Assembly: GCA_964420995.1 (NCBI GenBank)
Contig: CAYQUX010000016.1
Coordinates: 1-64,000, forward strand
DNA length: 64,000 nucleotides
Direction of reading: 5' to 3'
Source of the DNA: Leptolinea sp964420995
GTDB taxonomy: Bacteria > Chloroflexota > Anaerolineae > Anaerolineales > Anaerolineaceae
Shown here: piece by piece, positions 60,038-64,000 of the stretch
Numbering within the stretch: position 1 is the stretch's first letter
Layout: the number at the start of each line of letters is the position of its first letter
Position numbers and translations under genes: made by a program
Notes under the pieces: model-generated
Databases searched by the model: none
What the model was told of the DNA's origin: nothing
The model's input: only the letters and a program-made list of their open reading frames with translations

Positions 60038-60880
60038 TTGAAAAAAACAACGTCAACCTTTGTTTTTATCCTTTTGCTGGCAGCAGGTTGTTCAAGCCTA
60101 CCGATCCAGATTCCTGGAATGACACAACCGACATTGGTGGCAACCCTGTCTGTACCCATTACGGTCACACCACTGCCGGTTGCCAGTGAACCCGCCGAAA
60201 AACCGGAAGCAGCACCCACCCTGGCGCCAACCACACCCATACTGCCGAAAATTGATCCTGAAAAGACAGTTTCCCTTTTCCTCGAAGGCCAAAAAACCGG
60301 AGCCACGTTTACTCTTACATCCAATCTGTTCAGCGCCGCGTACGCCGCGAAGATAAAAGACGATGCCGGTCTGGAAGCTGTCATGGGCCCTGCCGGAACA
60401 CTGGGCGAATTCAAGGTTGGATCCCCCTCCTACGCGGCAGATTTGATGAAATCCAGCCTGGAAATGACCATCTACAAACCGCAGCCGACCAATATACGGG
60501 TTGATCTGGTCATGGAAAATAACGAATGGAAGATCGATGAGATCACCGCGATCACAACGGGCGGCGAATACCCGTCCAATCCGGAAGGTGTGGTGTTGAG
60601 TTTTCTGACGGCCTACCAGGAATCGCCGGATAAAATGTCCGGCTTCCTGACGGGAGCCCGGCGCGGGCAGCAACCACCCGGCGGGGCGGCGGGAATGCTG
60701 CAAATCAGAGGCAGCCTGGAGGGAATGGTCGTGCAATCAGCCGCGGTCAGTCCGGAACCGCCCACGGCTTCGATAGTTGTCATCATTCGGGCAGGCGGAA
60801 AAGATTATCCAAGGAAATTCTTCCTCACCAAAGAGGCTTCCATCTGGGGAATTGATGCCATTGAAGTATCCAACGACTAG
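60038..60880 (+). CDS. Lipoprotein of unknown function
   Basis: About 280 residues. The signal peptide KKTTSTFVFILLLAAGCSS carries a lipobox. A Pro/Thr-rich linker (LPVASEPAEKPEAAPTLAPT) precedes a domain with two similar halves resembling NTF2/DUF-type folds: EKTVSLFLEGQKTGATF through WKIDEITAI, and VVLSFLTAYQESPDKM through KEASIWGIDAIEV. The true start is TTG 60038 preceded by AGGAAGG; ATG 60014 or 60002 would place a charged segment before the signal. No function can be assigned. Confidence 0.75.
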   Translation: MKKTTSTFVFILLLAAGCSSLPIQIPGMTQPTLVATLSVPITVTPLPVASEPAEKPEAAPTLAPTTPILPKIDPEKTVSLFLEGQKTGATFTLTSNLFSAAYAAKIKDDAGLEAVMGPAGTLGEFKVGSPSYAADLMKSSLEMTIYKPQPTNIRVDLVMENNEWKIDEITAITTGGEYPSNPEGVVLSFLTAYQESPDKMSGFLTGARRGQQPPGGAAGMLQIRGSLEGMVVQSAAVSPEPPTASIVVIIRAGGKDYPRKFFLTKEASIWGIDAIEVSND

Positions 60881-60964
60881 GAAACCCCCGGCGTGATAAG
60901 GCAACACTGTTGATCCTGAATGTGTACCTTTATGAACGTCTTTGTCATATTCATATTACCCACA

Positions 60965-60973
60965 TGGTATAAT
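60965..60973 (+). promoter_or_regulatory. Extended -10 promoter of glgP
   Basis: TGGTATAAT at 60965-60973 is a full extended -10 consensus. The start falls near 60980, just before the leader hairpin. Confidence 0.6.
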
Positions 60974-60982
60974 GGCTACAAA

Positions 60983-61018
60983 GAGGGTAGGTAACGGTTA
61001 ATTGCCTGGCTTACCCTC
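60983..61018 (+). promoter_or_regulatory. Leader hairpin in the 5' UTR of glgP
   Basis: GAGGGTA (60983-60989) pairs with TACCCTC (61012-61018), and nested GGTAA (60990-60994) with TTGCC (61002-61006). It directly follows the predicted start and runs into GTTATTTATT, like a weak terminator. It may attenuate glgP or protect the transcript. Confidence 0.45.
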
Positions 61019-61088
61019 GTTATTTATTAATGCATTCGTTTTTGTTATTAACGGAATCGAACTTGCAACCTGATTAATAGGTGGCTTT

Positions 61089-63278
61089 ATGGAGCAAAAT
61101 CTTCGAGTATTACCCAATCATTTCAGTCTTCCGCGGCGGTTGGCACGGCTATCCGAGCTGGCCTATAACCTGTGGTGGACCTGGAATCCGGAAGCCCAGA
61201 TGCTGTTCTCATTCATTGACAAAATGCTCTGGGAACGGTTATCTCATAATCCCATAGCTTTCCTTCGACAGGTGGAGCGCGCGCGGTTGAATGCGGTCAC
61301 CGGAGACCGGAATTACCTGGATTTCTATGACCGGGTTCTGCGCAACTTCGATAATTATATGAACGCCGAGAACACCTGGTATGAAAAAACGCACCCGGAC
61401 GAGAAAGATAAACAGATTGCGTATTTCTCCTTCGAGTTCGGTCTGCACGAATCATTGCCGGTATACGCGGGTGGTCTGGGAATTCTTTCCGGCGATCACC
61501 TGAAAGAGGCCAGTGATCTGGGTATGCCGCTTGTAGCCGTTGGTTTTGTGTATATCCTCGGCTACTTCGCCCAGCGCATCACGGAAGACGGCTGGCAGGA
61601 AACACGCACCCAGGTGTTGAAACTTGACGAAATGCCGGTAATCCCCCTCTATGATGAAAACGCGCGGCCTTTGATTGTGGAAGTGGAACTGCCGAAACGT
61701 ACTGTGGCCGCCCGACTGTGGAAAGTTCAGGTTGGCCGTGTTTCCCTCTATTTGATGGACACAAATGTGGCCACCAACAATCCAACCGACCAGCAATTAA
61801 CCTCGCGCCTTTACTCCAGTGATCTGGACGTGCGTATTTCCCAGGAAATCCTGCTGGGTATTGGTGGGGTGCGGGTACTGCGAAAGTTGAATTATTCGCC
61901 GGATGTCTGGCACATGAATGAAGGGCACTCCGCCTTCCTGGTGCTGGAACGCATCCGTGAACTGGTTGCCGGCGGAATGACATTTGACAATGCCGCGAAG
62001 CTGGTACGCAAGTCCAACGTTTTCACCACGCATACTCCGGTACCGGCGGGGAATGACACGTTCCCGTTCTGGCTGCTGGACAAGTATTTTGACCACTATT
62101 TCCCGGAATTGAAGCTCACCCACGACGAATTTATCAAGCTGGGCAGCAGTCCTTCGGAATGGGGAGAGCAATTCAGTATGCCGGTATTGGCGCTGAAACT
62201 GTCTGACCATCGGAATGGCGTCTCGGAACTCCACGGAGAGGTATCCCGCAAGATGTGGCAGTTCCTGTGGCCAAATGCCACGGAGGCGGAAGTACCCATC
62301 ACGCACATTACCAATGGCGTGCATACCGGTTCATGGATCGCCCGCCGCATGCGCCTGTTGTTTGACCGTTATTTCGGACCGGACTGGCTTCAGCATGTGG
62401 ACGATCCTGAGATGTGGGCACAGATTGAGGAAATTCCTGATGCCGAACTCTGGGCCATCCGACGGCACTTAAAACGCAAACTGGTGACCTTCGCGAATGA
62501 ACGCGCGCGGCGCGCCTGGTTGAGTAATTCCGTCCACCCGGTACAGGTGATTGCCGGAGGCGTTCTGCTGGAGCAATATTCCCTGACCATCGGGTTTGCC
62601 CGACGCTTTGCCACGTATAAACGTGCCAATCTGATCATGCGTGATGTCGACAGACTGCTGCGCATCATCAATAATCCATCCATGCCTGTGCAGATTCTCT
62701 TTGCCGGGAAAGCGCATCCGGCGGATGAACCAGGCAAGTTGTTGATCCAGGAAGTCTACCGCATGGTCAAAAATTCGCATGCCGGCGGCCGCCTGGTATT
62801 CCTGGAAGATTATGACATGAACGTGGCGCGCTACCTGGTGCAGGGTGTGGACGTGTGGATGAACACTCCGCGCCGTCCCCTGGAAGCCAGTGGCACATCC
62901 GGTCAGAAGGCGGCTGTAAACGGTGTACTCAATTTCTCCGTACTTGACGGCTGGTGGCGTGAAGGATTCAATGGCCGCAACGGTTGGGCCATCGGTGATG
63001 AAGTTGACCGCCAGGATACCAACGAACAGGATGAAATTGACGCCGCTTCACTGTATGACACGCTGGAGAAAGAGATCATCCCGTTGTATTATGCCAATCG
63101 TTCCGCGGATAACATGCCGAATGAATGGATTGGAAAAATCAAGGAATCCATCCGCACGCTTGCCCCTCAGTTCAGCACGCGCCGAATGTTAAAAGAGTAT
63201 ATGGAGCAGATGTATTTACCGGGAATGAACGCGAACCCGGATGAAATTGAAGAGGTTGAGGAAAGCAGCAAGGTATGA
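61089..63278 (+). CDS. glgP: Alpha-glucan (glycogen) phosphorylase
   Basis: A 729-residue PLP enzyme that releases glucose-1-phosphate from glycogen or maltodextrin. Family blocks are LAYNLWWTWNPEAQMLFSF, LPVYAGGLGILSGDHLKEASDLG, DVWHMNEGHSAFL, then VTFANERARRAW and ITHITNGVHTGSWIA. The PLP region is EASGTSGQKAAVNGVLNFSVLDGWW, where the usual Lys lies in SGQKAA. The sequence is the shorter, alpha-glucan type (TIGR02094-like), not the 800-900-residue GlgP form. AGGTGG precedes ATG 61089. Its TGA overlaps the ATG of the next gene (ATGA), so they are coupled. Confidence 0.95.
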   Translation: MEQNLRVLPNHFSLPRRLARLSELAYNLWWTWNPEAQMLFSFIDKMLWERLSHNPIAFLRQVERARLNAVTGDRNYLDFYDRVLRNFDNYMNAENTWYEKTHPDEKDKQIAYFSFEFGLHESLPVYAGGLGILSGDHLKEASDLGMPLVAVGFVYILGYFAQRITEDGWQETRTQVLKLDEMPVIPLYDENARPLIVEVELPKRTVAARLWKVQVGRVSLYLMDTNVATNNPTDQQLTSRLYSSDLDVRISQEILLGIGGVRVLRKLNYSPDVWHMNEGHSAFLVLERIRELVAGGMTFDNAAKLVRKSNVFTTHTPVPAGNDTFPFWLLDKYFDHYFPELKLTHDEFIKLGSSPSEWGEQFSMPVLALKLSDHRNGVSELHGEVSRKMWQFLWPNATEAEVPITHITNGVHTGSWIARRMRLLFDRYFGPDWLQHVDDPEMWAQIEEIPDAELWAIRRHLKRKLVTFANERARRAWLSNSVHPVQVIAGGVLLEQYSLTIGFARRFATYKRANLIMRDVDRLLRIINNPSMPVQILFAGKAHPADEPGKLLIQEVYRMVKNSHAGGRLVFLEDYDMNVARYLVQGVDVWMNTPRRPLEASGTSGQKAAVNGVLNFSVLDGWWREGFNGRNGWAIGDEVDRQDTNEQDEIDAASLYDTLEKEIIPLYYANRSADNMPNEWIGKIKESIRTLAPQFSTRRMLKEYMEQMYLPGMNANPDEIEEVEESSKV

Positions 63279-63808
63279 ATTTTAGCGTCATCTCCTCCCC
63301 ACAGGCCTGGTTGTTTGCCCTGCTGATCTTCATGCTGCGGGTGGGAGATATGTCACTGGATACCCTGCGCGTGCTGTTTGTGGTGCGCGGACGAAAAGGT
63401 ATCGCCTGGATACTGGGATTTTTTCAATCGCTTCTATTTGTCATTGCCATCACATCTGTACTGTCGCAACTGGATAACCCGCTGAATATCCTGGGATACG
63501 CCGCGGGTTTTGCCACAGGGAATGTGCTGGGCATGCTCATCGAAGAGCGTTTAGCCGTCGGGCATATCCAGTTGACCATTTTCAGCATCAACCGCGGGGC
63601 GGCGGTATGTGATGCCTTGCGCATAGCCGGATTTGGCGTGACCGAGATTCCCGGCCGTGGAAAGAACGGCACCGTGTCTGTCATCCTGACCAACGTTTTC
63701 CGCAAAGATGTCGACCGGCTGGAAACCATCATACTTGAAACCGACCCCGAGGCGTTTGTCACCCGAGAGGATGTCCGTCCCATGCGGCGGGGTTTCTGGC
63801 GGGCTTAA
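63275..63808 (+). CDS. DUF2179/DUF5698 (UPF0316) membrane protein
   Basis: A 177-residue protein. Three helices (WLFALLIFMLRVGDMSLDTL, GIAWILGFFQSLLFVIAITS, ILGYAAGFATGNVLGMLIEE) are followed by a cytoplasmic DUF2179 domain with VCDALRIAGFGVTEIPGRGKNGTVSVILTNV. The family (YebE/YitT-like tail) binds or senses a nucleotide in some members, but no function is known here. ATG 63275 overlaps the glgP stop. Confidence 0.85.
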   Translation: MNFSVISSPQAWLFALLIFMLRVGDMSLDTLRVLFVVRGRKGIAWILGFFQSLLFVIAITSVLSQLDNPLNILGYAAGFATGNVLGMLIEERLAVGHIQLTIFSINRGAAVCDALRIAGFGVTEIPGRGKNGTVSVILTNVFRKDVDRLETIILETDPEAFVTREDVRPMRRGFWRA

Positions 63809-64000
63809 TCGGGTTTGAGTGCGGAGGGTTTCACCCGCACGTGCAATCCATCCACCGCGGTGATCACCACCTGACCTTGTCGGAGGACAGCCGGGCTGTT
63901 TGATTCCAGCACCGCGCTCCAGCGTTCCCCGGCCACCTGAACTTCACCCTCCGGGTTGATGTCAGTCACGGCGTAGCCGGTTTTTCCCACCATGGTTTCA
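63805..64000 (-). CDS. NfeD-like C-terminal OB domain (partial, runs off window)
   Basis: The minus strand frame is open from the window end to the stop at 63805. The visible 65 residues, including GKTGYAVTDINPEGEVQVAGERWSAV and GQVVITAVDGLHVRVKPSALKPD, match the C-terminal OB fold of NfeD, a partner of stomatin or serine protease (SDH) systems. The N-terminal membrane domain is beyond the edge. ATG at 63993 is internal. Confidence 0.85.
   Translation of the reverse strand, partial: ETMVGKTGYAVTDINPEGEVQVAGERWSAVLESNSPAVLRQGQVVITAVDGLHVRVKPSALKPD

Overview
The window reads as a chromosomal piece of a Chloroflexota bacterium, most likely class Anaerolineae, probably a metagenome-assembled genome. 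The reasons are the mix of families: GAF-domain histidine kinase, FHA proteins, many lipoproteins with LysM or beta-sandwich domains, a BTAD/AAA regulator, a translin, and a complete system I cytochrome c maturation (ccm) cluster. A 100-N scaffold gap at 28633-28732 fits an assembly. Taxonomy is inferred from gene content only. No phage, integrase, transposase or CRISPR array was seen.

Layout. 1-4.3 kb: two methyltransferases, a GAF/GAF histidine kinase and a molybdopterin oxidoreductase. 4.3-9.1 kb: LysM protein, lipoprotein, a large membrane protein with a degenerate PPM-phosphatase-like head, and an S51 peptidase. 9.1-15.1 kb: Hsp20, a class V aminotransferase, tRNA-Arg(CCT), a lipoprotein, a candidate structured RNA on the minus strand (about 12917-12668), an MFS transporter and a B3/B4 protein. 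15.2-22.6 kb: DnaE, PhzF, a GT87-like membrane protein and endonuclease III. 22.8-29.4 kb: two FHA proteins (the first with a frame-broken tail), a HerA/FtsK-type ATPase, and a tandem repeat array holding the gap. 29.4-38.9 kb: dnaX-ybaB-recR, small genes, a second strong ncRNA candidate (33603-33769), an NTPase, an MFS transporter and MutS2. 39-46.8 kb: minus-strand block of ssb, translin, nadK, a B-box membrane protein, recN and a 1148-aa BTAD regulator. 47-55.3 kb: ccm operon in the order ccmE, ccmF, ccmH, tlpA/ccmG, ccmI-like, diheme cytochrome c, ccmA, ccmB, ccmC, ccmD. 55.3-64 kb: GNAT, MFS plus ArsR-type regulator with a palindromic operator, a four-repeat secreted protein, a lipoprotein, alpha-glucan phosphorylase, a DUF2179-type membrane protein and the end of an NfeD-like gene.

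How the genes work together. The ccm block is one tightly overlapping transcription unit. It carries heme export and handling (CcmABCDE), ligation (CcmF/H), thiol reduction (TlpA/CcmG) and a likely client or partner, a membrane-tethered diheme cytochrome. CcmE has Cys in place of the usual heme-binding His. dnaX-ybaB-recR, recN, mutS2, ssb, nth and dnaE make this a region rich in replication and repair genes. The MFS/ArsR pair looks self-regulated through a perfect 7-bp inverted repeat at the transcription start.

The most interesting unexplained items are the two structured RNA candidates, one of which exposes two anti-Shine-Dalgarno-like CCUCC motifs, and the apparent AUA start of the thioredoxin gene. 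Also notable are the repeat array with a 55-nt assembly signature, the A6 slip site in dnaX and the translin gene.
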